Source: Spongospora subterranea f. sp. subterranea (taxonomy: Eukaryota > Endomyxa: Phytomyxea > Phytomyxea > Plasmodiophorida). From it: a stretch of DNA of 64,000 bases. Both the position numbers and the translations under genes were made by a program. The notes below the pieces were generated by a model, which saw nothing but the letters and a program-made list of their open reading frames with translations, was not told the DNA's origin and did no database searches. Each line of letters opens with the position of its first letter. Positions within the stretch are counted from its first letter, which is position 1. Below, piece after piece: positions 50,201-62,370 of this stretch. The stretch is from positions 41,020-105,019 of the forward strand of contig JAUGWO010000090.1 of assembly GCA_049724395.1 (NCBI GenBank), written 5' to 3'.

Positions 50201-51529
50201 CTATGTGGAGCCGGCACATTTGAAGTTACGACACCTTCTGCGGAAGGAAAGCTCGCCTCTGGACGTTGTATAAGCGAGGAACATATGTTTGAAGACAGTG
50301 AACTGACGTGTTATTTGATTTGTCATAATGAAGTTGTGCTGAAGGACTTGGTTCATGTTTAACCGCTCATCAGGATTTTTACACAAAAGCTGCAACAAAA
50401 TGAGGAAACGTTGAGGAACTTAATCAAAAAATATTTACTTGGGCAATAAAAGCTTTTGCTGCCGGATCGCTATGGCTGCTGAAAATGGGATCCTGACTTG
50501 CTATCTACATCAGAGCATAAGATGTAGAACTGACATGATTAAACAATGTTACTAGATCAGCATCAACAACATTGTCGGAATTCAGAAAAGGGAGACGGCC
50601 AACTAGTAATGAGAATGCCAACACGCCCAATCCCCATGAATCGGAGGCAACCGTTCGATGATCGGAACCTTCAGCAACAAGAAGTTCAGGTGGAGGCACT
50701 GGCAGGTTGACGGAGCCGATACAGGGCCCACATAAATGTGGCCGACCATCTAAGCAAGGCGTCGATAAGCCAAAAACCGTTTTACAATCGATGTCAAAAG
50801 GTAGTACCTTGAGCTAAAAGGACCTTGTCGAGGCAAACTTGTCCATGAATTTCACCTTTACTGTGGCAATAGGCAAGCGCGTTAGCTATATAGCTAGTAA
50901 TCAGAGCAACGTCCTGGACAAAACAAATAAATAGCCATACAAGCAGCGAAACCATCACTCACGGCAGCTGGGAATAAGATCTTATCGGCCAAAAGTCGCT
51001 GTTGATGTATGGCAAGGGTTGTAGCATTAGGAATATATTCCAGCACAATGTAAACCCACCGATCATCCTCAAATGAGCCCAGCAGGCGTTGAAGATAAGG
51101 ATGGTTGCTGTAGTCCATTGACAACAGTAAATTCTCAAGAATAGCAATAGGAGCAAGGGAATCACCAAAGTCGGCCCATAACTTCGATGCGTTTGATAAT
51201 ATCATCTGCAGCGTCAAGTTTATCCATGAGTCGTCGGGACACTTTCTTTATGGCGAACTCCGCCATTGTTTTCTGCTCAACTAAACAGCAACTGTTAGTC
51301 AGCAACAGGTACTGATAATTGCTATAAACGTTCAACCTGCGTGAAAAATGCTGCCGAATTTCCCTTTACCGAGCTCATTGCGAAAATGGAAATCAGATGC
51401 TCGCCAATATGAATACCCAGTACTATCCCGCCGTTTTCTCTGACTATTGTTGGAACCCGAGCTTTTCACCGAGTCAGTAGCACGAGACTCGAATATAGCC
51501 GGCTTCTGTGCGCCATTCACAACGGTCAT
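50201..51529 (-). CDS. Probable protein pseudokinase
   Basis: Starts MTVVNGAQKPAIFESR. The kinase fold is clear: glycine loop LGKGKFGSIFHA, Lys motif EFAIKKV, hinge WVYIVLEYIPN, the helix before the catalytic loop (NALAYCHSKGEIHGQVCLDKVLLAQ), PPPELL in the APE position, DSWGLGVLAFSLLVGRLPF and the last helix LLCKNPDERLNMNQVLQHNF. The HRD position reads HGQ (50839-50847). The DFG position reads GPC (50721-50729) when the preceding intron is spliced, or VFG if part of the intron is exonic. Both lack Asp. The start is only 34 bp from the stop of the upstream coiled-coil gene. Scaffolding or regulatory role inferred. Several introns of 45-90 nt. Confidence 0.75.
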
Positions 51530-51563
51530 ATTTTCTTTGCTTCGGGAAGCACGTTGCTAAACG

Positions 51564-54500
51564 TCAGAGTTGATGTCCCATTACAACATGTTCCTGCGGG
51601 GAATCGGTACCAACCTTGGTTGGACGCATGAAATTAGGATTCGATTTTAGAGTCTTTGGAACCAAACCTTCACTGACAGCAGTTTGTTGAATCTGTGGTC
51701 AACGTTACTTTACTGCTGTCAGAAAAGGGATAAGACACACCTGGATCTTGGTTTTGAGCGACTCAATGGTTGCTGCATGATCATCCAATTTACATTTCCA
51801 TTCAGCGGTGATTTCAGCATGTTTTCGGTCAGCCTCTTTCAAGGCCGCCGTTAACCGCTGACAAGCGAACTCTTGCTCTAACTCCACAGCTTCTTTGATC
51901 GCCGATTGAATCTAATAAACAAACGCTATTGACAAAAGGAAGATATCAACTACAAACTCATTCAGATACTTCTCTTTGCGAAGCCGCTTGTGTCGCTTGT
52001 AAAGCACGGCTTAAACGTATTTCTGCCTCCTTCCTTTCAAATGCGACGATATCCTGAATCGAAGATTCCATCCTTTTCACAGTATTATCTAATTTCGATG
52101 CCCATTCCGAGGAGACTTGGAGATTTGCAGATTCAATGGCAGCGGCAACTGCGACAGATCGTTCAACGACAGATCTTTCCGATAATTCAGATTTGAGCGC
52201 ATTTAGGACTGCAGCATGCTCATCATTCATTTCTGACACCAAAGAAGACATATCTGAACGGTGATTCTCGAGCAGCACACTCTTCAATTCGTTTTCCTTC
52301 TCCGCCCATAACGTTGACAACTTTGCAGATAGGTCTGTAGAGGCTTGATCTGCTTCGACATCAGAGTCTAACCCATTAATTTTTTCAGGGCCAAAAATGC
52401 CTCCGACAGCATGAATCCACTCCTGCAACCATTTGAGACGAAACGACGTCGAGACGGATTTGCGTTTAAAATGCTACCTGGTGTTTACTCTCTAGGCTCT
52501 TGATGACTGAACTGACAATTTAGTACAAGCAACTTGATTGATTGCGTAGAGTACTAACCTTGTGAAAGTGAGGCAATCCGTGATTCTAAGCCCGACGTTA
52601 GCTCGGTCGCTCTCTGAAATATCATGTAACCCACGAAATGAAATATTTATATCAACAGTTGATTGCACCTCGTGTTTTTCCTGCAGTTGCAGAAAATCAT
52701 TCCGTAGGGCGCTCTGAGACTCTGACGTTGTGGCAGCTTGAACGGCCAATTGCGTTCTCAAAATATCAATCTGCTCATTAAGTTCTTCCAATTGCTAAAC
52801 AACGTTTAATTACGTTACTATGCAAACTAGCCCCACATACCCGATCTCTTTCCATAATCGTGTTGTGTAAATCAGCAATCTGCACGTCAGCGAATGCGAT
52901 TTTAGCCTTACTAGTGTGAAGTCGGTCAAGCAAAACGCCGGCGCCGTCGGCTTTAAACTGGGATATTTTAACCTAAAATCACGCGGTTCAGAAAATAACA
53001 TATTTTAAAGTGGAAACCGAACTTGAGCAGAGAGTTCATTAACATTCGAGCGATACGACTCTAATTGAGCTTTGAGGTCGTCGATTGTGGATTCAGCGAC
53101 AGCACTGCGGGACGAAAGCTCAAACTGAAGGCGCTGCTCAAACTACAGACTTTTTAGCAGCATCTTACCGTCCCGCTTTGAACTTGCACATACCTGCTCC
53201 TTTAAAGATGCCTCTGTAAAATCGAGTTTGGCCTGGAATTCTAAAACTGCCTCATCGTATTTTGCATCCTTGATCTTTGCCAACGAGGTCAGAGCTTCTT
53301 CTAACCCTTGGCTCGAGGAAATAGCCTGCCAAACGTTTTCTTAATACGTGAAAGATACACAAACATGGACATTACCTCCAAATTCGACGCAGACCTGAGA
53401 GCAGCAAGTTCAACATCGAATTCTTTCTGGAGCGCAGAGATCGCGGATGATTTGTCTTTACTAGCATTATCAAGCGCTAACGATGAGCGCTCTTCGAGGG
53501 ATGCTACCTTGGCAATGTACTCGCTCTGTACCGCAGTTAACTCGTTGTCAAGTTCAACGCGACATTGCGAAAGTTGGTCCCGATGCGCTTCCTCACGGGA
53601 CTTCAGCGCCTCAATAATTTCAGTCTTTTCGGACATAATTTGAGTCATTTTCGACTGTAGGTCCTCCTTAACTTGCAGAGCCGATCGGGCAATATCACGG
53701 TCTTCCTTATTCTGGTTTTGTAACACAATAATTTCCTTGCATAATTCTTCAATTTTCATCTCTGCAACTTGAAGTGCCGCCGAAGTATTATCCAGCATGT
53801 TTTGCAAGCCAGCCTTTTCTTGTTGAACAGCGAACAGTTGAGAATCCATGTCTTTTTGGTTGCCGGCCAGAGTAGTCTCGAACTGGTGGATTTTTTCCTC
53901 AAATGTGCGTTGTGCTGCTTCAATACCGCATTCTACTGAAGCCTTAAACTTGTCGGACTCAGCTTGAGAGAGGGCTTGGAGTGACTTAGCTTGTACAAGT
54001 TGCTCATTATGGGCGTCCTTCAGTTCGGAAATTTCCAGCTCCTGTACAAGACACAGTCTCTCTATTCCCTCTTTATGCGCCTTCTCCAGCTGCATAACAA
54101 GATCCCTTTCAGCAAGAATTGTCTTCTGACAAGCTTCCATCGCCTGAGCATATTGGCTCCTAAGAAGGATAATCTCTTGCTCGCTTGAGGAAACCGTGGC
54201 CTGGAGTACAGCGATTCTAGAAGAAGCGTCACGCTGCAAAAGATTGTATGATTCGAATTCAGCAAAATGATCGTCCTTAAGTTCTCGGAGATGGTGTTCG
54301 ACTCCAGCTAACGCATCGTTTAGCATCTCGATGTCACACTTCTGACTTATCTGAAGCTGAACAAGACGTTCATCGCTGGTAAACAAAGAGCTTTTAAGTG
54401 TTGCGATTTCATTCTGGTATTTCTCTTCTAATTCAAGAACGGATTCTGCATGAGCAGACAAGGCCTCCCGTAACTGTTCCTCAGACTGAATTGATATCAT

Positions 54501-56111
54501 CTCTAGCTGCATGTCCGTCAAAGCCTTTTGCTCTACGCGATTATGTTCCGCCCTGTTCAGTGATTCTTGAAGAAGAGCATCTCGTTGCGTTAATGCCTCG
54601 GTCTTGCACGCGAGGTCATGGTGTAGGATTTCTAGCTTCTCTTCCAACTCGATGTCTGACTGTTTTTTAATCTCTTCGATAATGGCATCTCGCTGCACTA
54701 ATTCTTCCATTTTGAAAGCCAACTCGTAATTAGCTATTGCCAGCCTACGCTGAAGATCCTCGAGCTGAGTCAGATTTTCGATATTTTCTAAAGACTGATG
54801 AACGAAATCGGTATCTGTTCGGGTTTGGGTCTCTTCAATGATTGAATTCAGCTGCGTCAAATCCGCCGTCTTGTCAGCAAGATCATGATTAAGTCTCACA
54901 AGTTCCCGTTCAAGTCCTTCAACTTTTTCTTTCGCGTTGTCGAGATCAATGGCGGTTTGCTGAAGCAGTGACTGATCATGAGCAATTTTGGCATCTCGTT
55001 CAGCAATAGAAGTGCATAAAGCAGCGTTTTCGGCAGCAGATTCGCCGAGTTGAATGTATAATGCATCGATATGCGCGATACGTAATGAAAGATCATTTTC
55101 GAGCTCAGAGAAACGACCGCACCTGAGGGTCATTTCCTCAAAAGCAGCATGATTGCTTGCAATCAGAGACTCCATTTCTCGATTACGATCTGTAGCTTCT
55201 TCGAGCTGCGCACTGTTTCGCTGAATGACTTTCTCCAAAGACGCAATTGAGCTGGTTGCAGAAGAGAGCTGCTGTGATAACGACTGAATCGCGGACGGCA
55301 CTTCTCCATTCGCAAAGTCAGTGATATTGTGATTGTCTTTCTCTACGTCTGCAGCCTGGCCCTCGCTACTGACGTCAAGGGAACATTGAATGCGATCCAT
55401 CTCGACAACTAAGATCGCTTCAGATTGATAGCTTAGGTAAATGGGTTGCTACTTACTGCGCTCCTTCAATTCAGCAAGCTCGAAAGCTTGATTTTCCATG
55501 CAAGCTTTGAACTCCAATGCTGCAAGCTCCTGTTCCGCTGCCAACCGACTGCGGATGGCGATCTCGTCTTCTTTCTGCCTAAGAATGGCAGCAAACTCGA
55601 GCCTCTCTTCGTTGTCATCGCGTTGACTTAACGATTGAGAGTCGAGGGCCATTTGAAGATTATCACATTTATCGGCAATAGCTTTCAGCTCTTTGTCTTT
55701 TGCTACAACCAATGCCCACCTGTTCCTGGTTTCGGACTCCAAAAGAGCCTCGAGTTCACGAACCGCTACCTCTAGCGGAACAGAGGAATCGACTTCGTCT
55801 ACACAAGTGTTGATGTAAGTTTCCACCTCTTCATGAAAAACTTGAGCTCCTTTAACACCGGAGAAAAGCGTCTGAACTTTAGTACGAACACTATCAATCG
55901 CCTCGGCCCCTTCCGTCAGTTCTCGTCGCAGCGACGAATAATCAAGTTCCTCGCCCTGGTCTCCCACGTTATCATGCGTCGTTATCTTCTTTTTGCGATT
56001 ATTCCTAAAGGCCAGGAATCGAGCGATAACGACCCAATTCAAAGCAATCACCAGGGCCGCGACGACGACCGGCAAAACAGCAAGCAGCAACCCCTCTTTA
56101 GTGAGTACCAT
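51564..56111 (-). CDS. Membrane-anchored giant coiled-coil protein (kinectin/golgin-like)
   Basis: From ATG 56111 (MVLTKEG) a single membrane segment, LLLAVLPVVVAALVIALNWV, is followed by RKKK, as in ER type-III anchored proteins. About 1,300 residues of heptad coiled coil follow, in roughly 9 exons. The longest exon (55400-53301) starts MDRIQCSLDVSSE and is rich in E/Q/L/K with no globular interruption. The C-terminus (LKSNPNFMRPTKVG...) ends at TGA 51564. Overall layout resembles kinectin/p180 or a golgin, which tether membranes to the cytoskeleton. The homology is only compositional. One or more exon joins near 52800 and 51700 are uncertain. Confidence 0.7.
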
Positions 56112-57101
56112 CGGTTCGGAGTCGGTTTGCGCCTTGAACAACGGCGACCGGGTTCGCGCTCCTTGACGATCAATGCAGCAGCAATATAGCGATTATATAA
56201 TGTGAGGATGGGAGAGAAGAACACTGGGGTGGAGCGAGGAGGAGGAAGTAACAGGACTACACACTGGGGCGAGGCGCGTTACCGGATCTGACACTGATAA
56301 CTGATGGAGCAGCCCTTGACTACATACCCGCTCGCAGTCACGCATCGCTGGCAACTGACGCCAGGAGCTGCACGGGCTTACGGACTTTTTTCTGTCGGGC
56401 TTGTACAGTGGTTTCAATAATGGCGCCAAGAATCAGGTCATCAGGACATGATGATCCGAAAAGTCGTCGATATTGTGGCGAGGCCGGATCCGCTGGGGTA
56501 TCGGCTCCAGAAATTTGGCGATCAGGTCCATTTTTACTGCAATAAAATGATTTTTGCACAATTTCGACATCCTCTGTGAGATCCCGGTTCCGATTCTGAA
56601 TCCGAATGTGCTTTACCCTCTGTTCGGAAAGTTGAACTAGCTTTCATGGCGTAAACACCTCAAGATATTTTCCATTGATTTTATCCCCGTACCGGGTCAT
56701 GTGTTGGCCAATATCGGTTTGATGCCCTGAAACCTATACCTGCTCGGTCGTTCTTTTTTTTGCTTCAAGGGCACATCGCTGCCAGAAGGAATGGGCATAG
56801 ACCAGGAGCGCATCCATCAACCGGGTTCGAAGTCAAACCCCCTTCATCCCCATCGCAATCCAGTCGGTATGGCCCCTTCTAACATGCATGTATCGCCAGG
56901 ATACTCATCCTGAATCGCCCTTGCCGCCGCAGACTCCAAGCGCCAACCGCCCTGCCTCGATTTTTCCAATATCAAGACCAAACGCCCTGGAGCAATTGTC
57001 CATAGTCAGGTTAGTTTCGAAAAACCCCCAAATGTTCCAAGAAATTCCTGGTTTGAACTGATCGCTCGTTGAGGTTCAGTTTGGGCTCAGAAAAAACAAA
57101 A
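56112..57101. other. 1 kb intergenic region
   Basis: The minus frame 56338-56559 (GADTPADPASPQYRRLFGSS...KPVQLLASVASDA) looks protein-like and could be a small gene or an isolated exon, with a possible upstream Met at 56532. No family recognised. The rest (56560-57100) shows nothing. Confidence 0.35.
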
Positions 57102-58389
57102 ATGTCGCCAATGAGTTATTCTGTTTTTCAGACGTGCAGAACGGATTTGATCAGTTACGTGCCGGGGACCGAACTACTGCAAGGCGTGTCGCCACGTCAT
57201 CTGCCGGCGTTCGTATCGAGCTCGACCCGGTGGAAGGCGCAACAGTCCAAGGTGGTCGAAACCTGGATCGACGAGCGATTGACCCGCAGCAACGTGGTTT
57301 GCGTGGAATCGGCGGTCGAGTCGATCCTCAACGGTTTGTGGAGCGTCGTCATTATCCCACCCCATATCGTGACCCGTCCGATGATCGCGCGCCCTCGAAC
57401 AGGTCCAATCTCCCCCGATCTTCGTGATGAACGCGCCTATCGCGACGCTCCTCGGCGATCATTGTCGGCGAACTCTGGGTCACATTCTCCCGATCGCCAC
57501 TGACCGTGGCCCGTTGGCAGGAAAATCCTGGGCGTGTCGCGAACACAACTATCAATGGCCGGTCTCCAGCTGCACGATATCGATCGGCTGTATCGCGCGT
57601 ACTCAACACACGTTTTGTGTAAATCGGTTCTGGGAATTGGATGTTCTAACGCCATTCTCCCGTTCGACTCAGGTTGTACACGTACTCGGTGGGGATCCAT
57701 GAGGCGCTCAGGGACGTGGTGCGCCATGCACCGGATGGCGCGGCGCTATCGTGCCGCCTGTGGAAGACGTATCTGGGCCTGTTGGAATGCGCCACCGACG
57801 ACATGTACAACATGGCCATTCGACAAGGTCATTTCATCACGAATGAACCTCGCGTTAAAATTCTGCAGATTTATCTTCAATTGCACGTTTTCCGCCACCT
57901 TGAGCAAATCGGCAAATCGCCGAGGTTGTTTGTGTTTACCCTCAACCTGACGGTGAAACATTTGTTCTCGCTTCTCCGTCGTGGAATCTGACGATGTTTT
58001 GGCAATTGGCAACTCCCCAATCGAACGTGCTGAATAGTGGTCTGTTTCCAGTGCAACAGGACAACGAACAGAAGCTGTATCGCGTCGTCACGAGGTGCAA
58101 CGTCCGGTTCCAGGAGCACGGCCGGGCGCTGCACTGCTTCCAGGAGGACCAGAGCGGCCTACAGGTCAGCCTCGACGCCGCACAGGCCACCATCATCGAC
58201 CTGACCAACACGGTCAACGACCTCAACGCCAAGCTCGCCGACGCCATCCGTCGCGGTTTGGATGATAAACGTCCCCTGGAGCGGGTCGCCCAGCACCTCT
58301 CTGATCTGCGCGCCAAATCCGCCGCCATGCAGTGCAAAATCTACCTGCAATCTGTTCAACTTCGTAAGATCGGAATGCAATTGCGGTAA
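57102..58389 (+). CDS. Unknown multi-exon gene, start of the GATC-rich coiled-coil locus
   Basis: Candidate exons on the plus strand: TDLISYVPGTELLQGVSPRH...NGLWSVVIIP (57130-57360), YSVGIHEALRDVVRHAPDGA...LQLHVFRHLEQIGKS (57680-57930) and a last exon with QQDNEQKLYRVV, a coiled coil (LDAAQATIIDLTNTVNDLNA) and SDLRAKSAAMQCK, ending LRKIGMQLR at TAA 58387-58389. The middle exon between 57380 and 57660 is open in three frames and I cannot choose. The ATG at 57102 precedes a TTTTTCAG that may be an intron acceptor, so the true start may be upstream. No family recognised. Confidence 0.45.
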
Positions 58390-58596
58390 TTGCGATTCTG
58401 TTGAATGTGCGTTTCCACTGTTCGTGGTCGAAAATTCACGTCAGATTCCGTGAGTTTTGGAAAAGCTCCGAACCCGGAGGGAAATGGAGAATCAATGGTC
58501 GTTTTGATGTTGTTTTCAATTTTTCATTGTTCGAAATGAATCGTATGAAGAAACTGCCGAATATTGATCTTTCGTTGAGCGGTTGAGATAGCTGAA

Positions 58597-61095
58597 ATGG
58601 GTTTCAGGGTGTCGATGAGTGAGATCGACGATCTGTCGCTGCGTCTGATGACCGTCACGACCGAGCGGAACGACCTGTCCGGCAAGTACGAGGGCGCCGA
58701 AGCCAGGATCAGGGCGCTGGTCGAGAAGCAGGCCGAGGACCGCGCCCGGCATCACGATATGTCGCTGCGCATGGAGCACCATCTGGGCATGATCAAGACG
58801 CTGAACGCCAGCCGCGATCACCTTCAGGGCGAGCTGGATCGCGAACAGACCCTCACACGGGCGATCAAAACGTGCCTGGCGCAAACGCAGGTGGCGTTGG
58901 AAACGCGGTCGAAACAGGCGACGACGTTGGAGGAACAGGTGAAGGCGTTGACGCAATCGTTGAACGTGATGACGAGGGAGAGGGATGATGAGATGTTGAG
59001 GGCGTTGAACTCGCGGATGGAGCTGGGGGAGGCGCAGGCCCTGATCAGGGAGCGGAACAGCAGATTGGCGGCGATGGCGCTGGAGCTGGAGAAATTGCAG
59101 GAGGTGGAGGCGGTGGAGAGGAACGAGCTGAGGACGAGGGAGGCGGAGACGAAGGAGCTAAGGAAGGAGAAAGAGCGATTGACCAGTGATAACGACCAGA
59201 TGAAAGTCGCCGTCAAAGACGCGAAACAGCTGATGCAGACGGCGATCAACGAGCAGGACGTCGATCGACAACAGCTCCACAAAGAACGCTTGCGCAACGC
59301 CGAACTGAAGACGGCCTTGACTAAGAGCAGCGACCAGGTTGACGAGCTGATGACCTCGCTTCAGAACGCACGGAAGACGAAGGACGAGCGCATCATGGAA
59401 CTGACCAACCTGAATGCGAAAATGCGCACCATCATTGACGAACAGAAGGCGGAGCTTCGCGGAACGCACACGCAGATCAACGGGCTGGAAGGGCGCCTGG
59501 CAACGATTGGGAAAGCGTTGGATCAGGCGAATGAGCTATTGAGAACGCATAATCGACAGGTTCAGGAGCTGAGCCAACAGAATATGGGGTTGGCGGCGAA
59601 GGTCCAGGACAGCGACGCCATGATCGGACAGCTGGAACAGCGGTTGAAGAACGCCACGGACGTGCTCGAGAAGCAGAGCGCCGTTGTGCGGCGGGCGGAG
59701 GAACGGGTGAAGGAGGAAGAACGGGAGGTGGCGTCGCTGCAGGTCGCCATCGAGCAAGAGCATCGGCAGCAGCATTTGCTGGCGATCGGCGGGCGTCGAC
59801 GAATGCCGTCGCGAAGGAGGTCGTTGGACGAGACGGCGTTCGCGAGAAACTCGGAACGGATTGTGTTCAATGGCGTGATGAACGAACGAGGAAACCACAA
59901 TCGATCGCAGTCGACGCCGCCTTTGAGAATGGTCGTCGATTCCTCGAGGAAAACGGGGACCGTGGACGACTGCAACGACGGGAACAACGTCAAGAACAAT
60001 GAGGAAACGACGGAACCTAACAATGAAACTGCCAGTTCGATGATGGCCAGGGCGTATAACGAGATGAGGGCAGTGGTGTCGGAACAGAATCAACGCATCA
60101 GCAGGTTCGAGAAGGAGACGCAATCACGAATCCGTTGTGTTCAGCTGGAGCACGCGAAGGAGATGGAATCCGCCGCTGAGACATTACTGGCCAGCGAGAA
60201 CGCCAACAAATCCCTGAAAGGGCAAATCGCCGACTTGATCGCCACACATGATCGGTTGGTGTCGGGACCGGACCAAGAGATGGTGATATTGACCGGAGAG
60301 AACGAAGGGCTGCGAGAGCGGATACAGTACCTGCAGCGGAAGATCGCCACGGCCGAAACCGGTCAGCGATCACGGGGACAATCCACGGTCAGGTTGGCGA
60401 TGGCGGATTGGGCACAGCCGGAACGACCCAATACGGAACACGATGAATTACTCGGTCCCGAACAGAATCCAATTGCGACTGAGGCGCCGACGGTTTTGAA
60501 CCAGATCGACAATCCTAACCCTCCCGACAATAGCCCCGTTGCCCACGAAGATCGCACGCCGAGATCGCGTGATCAGCGCCGCCGCTCCACGGCCAAACAG
60601 AGCTTGACCGACTGGAACGCGCTCTCGTACATGTCGGTTCGGCATCCATCGGCCAATCCGCAGATGGTGATGCCGACCGGCAATCTGTCACCCGAAACCT
60701 CGCGGATTTCGACTCCCGTTTCCCCGTTGATCGCCGCCCTGCGTAACGTTCCCGACGTTTCCGGGATCGGTAACGTTCCCCGATCCGATATCGGTTCCAA
60801 GGCGCCGAAGGCGACCGTTAGAGCCTCGAATAGGAGGCAACCGCGCCAGCCAGACGAGATTGTGGATATGGTGCAGCGATCGCATCGACAGACGACAGCG
60901 AAGGCGCCGCCCACTTCAACGGAGAACGACATTGGGGATTCGGGGGCGATTGCCGCTCAGGACGCCGGGTCGTCAACGTGGAATGCGATGCGGGACGAGG
61001 AGCTGCGACTGGCGGGGATACGGCGCAGGGGATCCCTGGAACGGATTCAGAGGCTGAGGAGGGACGTTGATCTGCTGTCCAGGAGAAAAGACTGA
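58597..61095 (+). CDS. 832-residue coiled-coil protein, unknown family
   Basis: Intronless frame from ATG 58597 (MGFRVSMSEIDDLSLRL); the Met at 58615 is an alternative. Residues ~10-390 are a continuous heptad coiled coil (ELDREQTLTRAIKTCLAQ, LEEQVKALTQSLNVMTRERD). A second coil lies near residues 480-590. The C-terminal 230 residues are Pro/Ser/Arg-rich and disordered (NPNPPDNSPVAHEDRTPRSR), ending with a short amphipathic helix (RRGSLERIQRLRRDVDLLSR). It may be one gene with the preceding frame: a donor G|GTAATT at 58386 and acceptor TTTCAG|G at about 58607 join the frames in phase (QLR-VSMSE), but the intron would be about 220 nt, longer than the window's norm. Possibly centrosomal or cytoskeletal. 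Confidence 0.75.
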   Translation: MGFRVSMSEIDDLSLRLMTVTTERNDLSGKYEGAEARIRALVEKQAEDRARHHDMSLRMEHHLGMIKTLNASRDHLQGELDREQTLTRAIKTCLAQTQVALETRSKQATTLEEQVKALTQSLNVMTRERDDEMLRALNSRMELGEAQALIRERNSRLAAMALELEKLQEVEAVERNELRTREAETKELRKEKERLTSDNDQMKVAVKDAKQLMQTAINEQDVDRQQLHKERLRNAELKTALTKSSDQVDELMTSLQNARKTKDERIMELTNLNAKMRTIIDEQKAELRGTHTQINGLEGRLATIGKALDQANELLRTHNRQVQELSQQNMGLAAKVQDSDAMIGQLEQRLKNATDVLEKQSAVVRRAEERVKEEEREVASLQVAIEQEHRQQHLLAIGGRRRMPSRRRSLDETAFARNSERIVFNGVMNERGNHNRSQSTPPLRMVVDSSRKTGTVDDCNDGNNVKNNEETTEPNNETASSMMARAYNEMRAVVSEQNQRISRFEKETQSRIRCVQLEHAKEMESAAETLLASENANKSLKGQIADLIATHDRLVSGPDQEMVILTGENEGLRERIQYLQRKIATAETGQRSRGQSTVRLAMADWAQPERPNTEHDELLGPEQNPIATEAPTVLNQIDNPNPPDNSPVAHEDRTPRSRDQRRRSTAKQSLTDWNALSYMSVRHPSANPQMVMPTGNLSPETSRISTPVSPLIAALRNVPDVSGIGNVPRSDIGSKAPKATVRASNRRQPRQPDEIVDMVQRSHRQTTAKAPPTSTENDIGDSGAIAAQDAGSSTWNAMRDEELRLAGIRRRGSLERIQRLRRDVDLLSRRKD

Positions 61096-61401
61096 GTGTT
61101 GTTATAACGATATAGTTTAGATACAGATACGATATTGCTCTGCTGAATACTGAGGCAGTTTCTGAAAAAATAAAACAATCGAAGAGAGTGGGGCTCCTGG
61201 CGATGCCAAGACATGGATTAAGTCAACTGAGTAAAACCCCATATCTGTGGGTTTTACTCAAGAATTTCGAGGTACAAACAATCCTCAATAGTGAGGTCGA
61301 CCGATATCAGTACGATCGGGTCGCGTTCTCGGCAATCGCCGAAGCTGGCATTGATTGTTGGATCGAGCGGGTTTGTTGCGACAGGGCCCGTTGCCACAAA
61401 A

Positions 61402-62370
61402 ATGACGACGGGGGGCGCTCAATCCAACTCGAACAAGAAGACGAATATCATATTCGGATATAGTCAACAGGCGTATTCGACCAATTCTCGTTCCAGTTTC
61501 ACCCCATTGTCGAAAGGAAATCACCGCCCGAACCCCATCCTATCATCGTCCGGGTCGCAGTTTCGCCTCGGCGACGTCGCCAATGACTTCTCCACGGATT
61601 CCATCGCGTCCAGCCATCATCGTCCGTTGGTCGAGACGACGGCCATGCAAAAGGATCAAACCAGTTCGGGCAGTTCAGCGTTCGATATGGCGCGACAGTG
61701 CAAAAAGGCGCTGCAGGAATCGCATCTACCATGGCAGGAGAAACCGTCGTTCTTCACGTTCAGCAGGGCGATGCCAACCAGTTTCATCAAGGGCGATCAC
61801 CAAAACCACCAACAACAACAACAACATCGTCATCCTCACGATATTGTGCCGAAACCTGGTCTGGTATTGGGATCGGACCAGCTAACATATTCAACATCAT
61901 CCAACGCCGCCACAACGTTCACTGAAGGTCATCTAACACATCACCGTTACATTCTGAGGAAAGTTCGTTTTGTTTTTGATGGGAACGTTACCTATACTGG
62001 ATCACATCTTCATTCGGGACATTTCAGACGACGATATTCAATTGTGTGTCTTTCGTTAGCCAAGGCGGAATTCGGTGCCAATGCGTTTTTCGGTCGAGAC
62101 CGTCGCCGGCAGACGCGTGGGGATGACGTGGCGAATCCGTCGCGATCGTCGGGAAACGGGGACCGCAGCGGCCAGAGCCCGGGTACTGACGTCCCAACGC
62201 ATCCCAGCGCGAGGAAGGGGATCGTGCTGGGATATGATCCGGCCGTCTATCAGTGCACGAACAGCATGTCGCGATACTTCGATCGCAGCAATTGCCCTTT
62301 GCCAGATAAGCCCAGGCATATGGAAGCCAGACAGAACAAGACCTCCAAAACCAATATTCTGTTCGGGTAA
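61402..62370 (+). CDS. Protein with repeated LGxDxxxYxT motifs, possibly axonemal
   Basis: 322-residue frame from MTTGGAQSNSNKK. Four related motifs recur: NIIFGYSQQAYSTNSRSSF (near the start), GLVLGSDQLTYSTSSNAATT (middle), GIVLGYDPAVYQCTNSMSRYF and a final TNILFG. The pattern [IVL]-[FLI]-G-x-D-x-x-x-Y-x-T/S-x-N is like short motifs of ciliary microtubule-inner proteins, which is an inference. Between the second and third motifs (about 61950-62070) the composition changes and may be an intron. His/Gln-rich stretch QQQQQHRHPHD. If the organism has flagellated zoospores, an axonemal role is plausible. Confidence 0.5.
   Translation: MTTGGAQSNSNKKTNIIFGYSQQAYSTNSRSSFTPLSKGNHRPNPILSSSGSQFRLGDVANDFSTDSIASSHHRPLVETTAMQKDQTSSGSSAFDMARQCKKALQESHLPWQEKPSFFTFSRAMPTSFIKGDHQNHQQQQQHRHPHDIVPKPGLVLGSDQLTYSTSSNAATTFTEGHLTHHRYILRKVRFVFDGNVTYTGSHLHSGHFRRRYSIVCLSLAKAEFGANAFFGRDRRRQTRGDDVANPSRSSGNGDRSGQSPGTDVPTHPSARKGIVLGYDPAVYQCTNSMSRYFDRSNCPLPDKPRHMEARQNKTSKTNILFG

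Noticed and set aside
59536-60123. Minus-strand frames with Leu/Arg/His-rich translation opposite the 832-residue coiled coil.
   Set aside because: Antisense to a clear coiled-coil coding frame.
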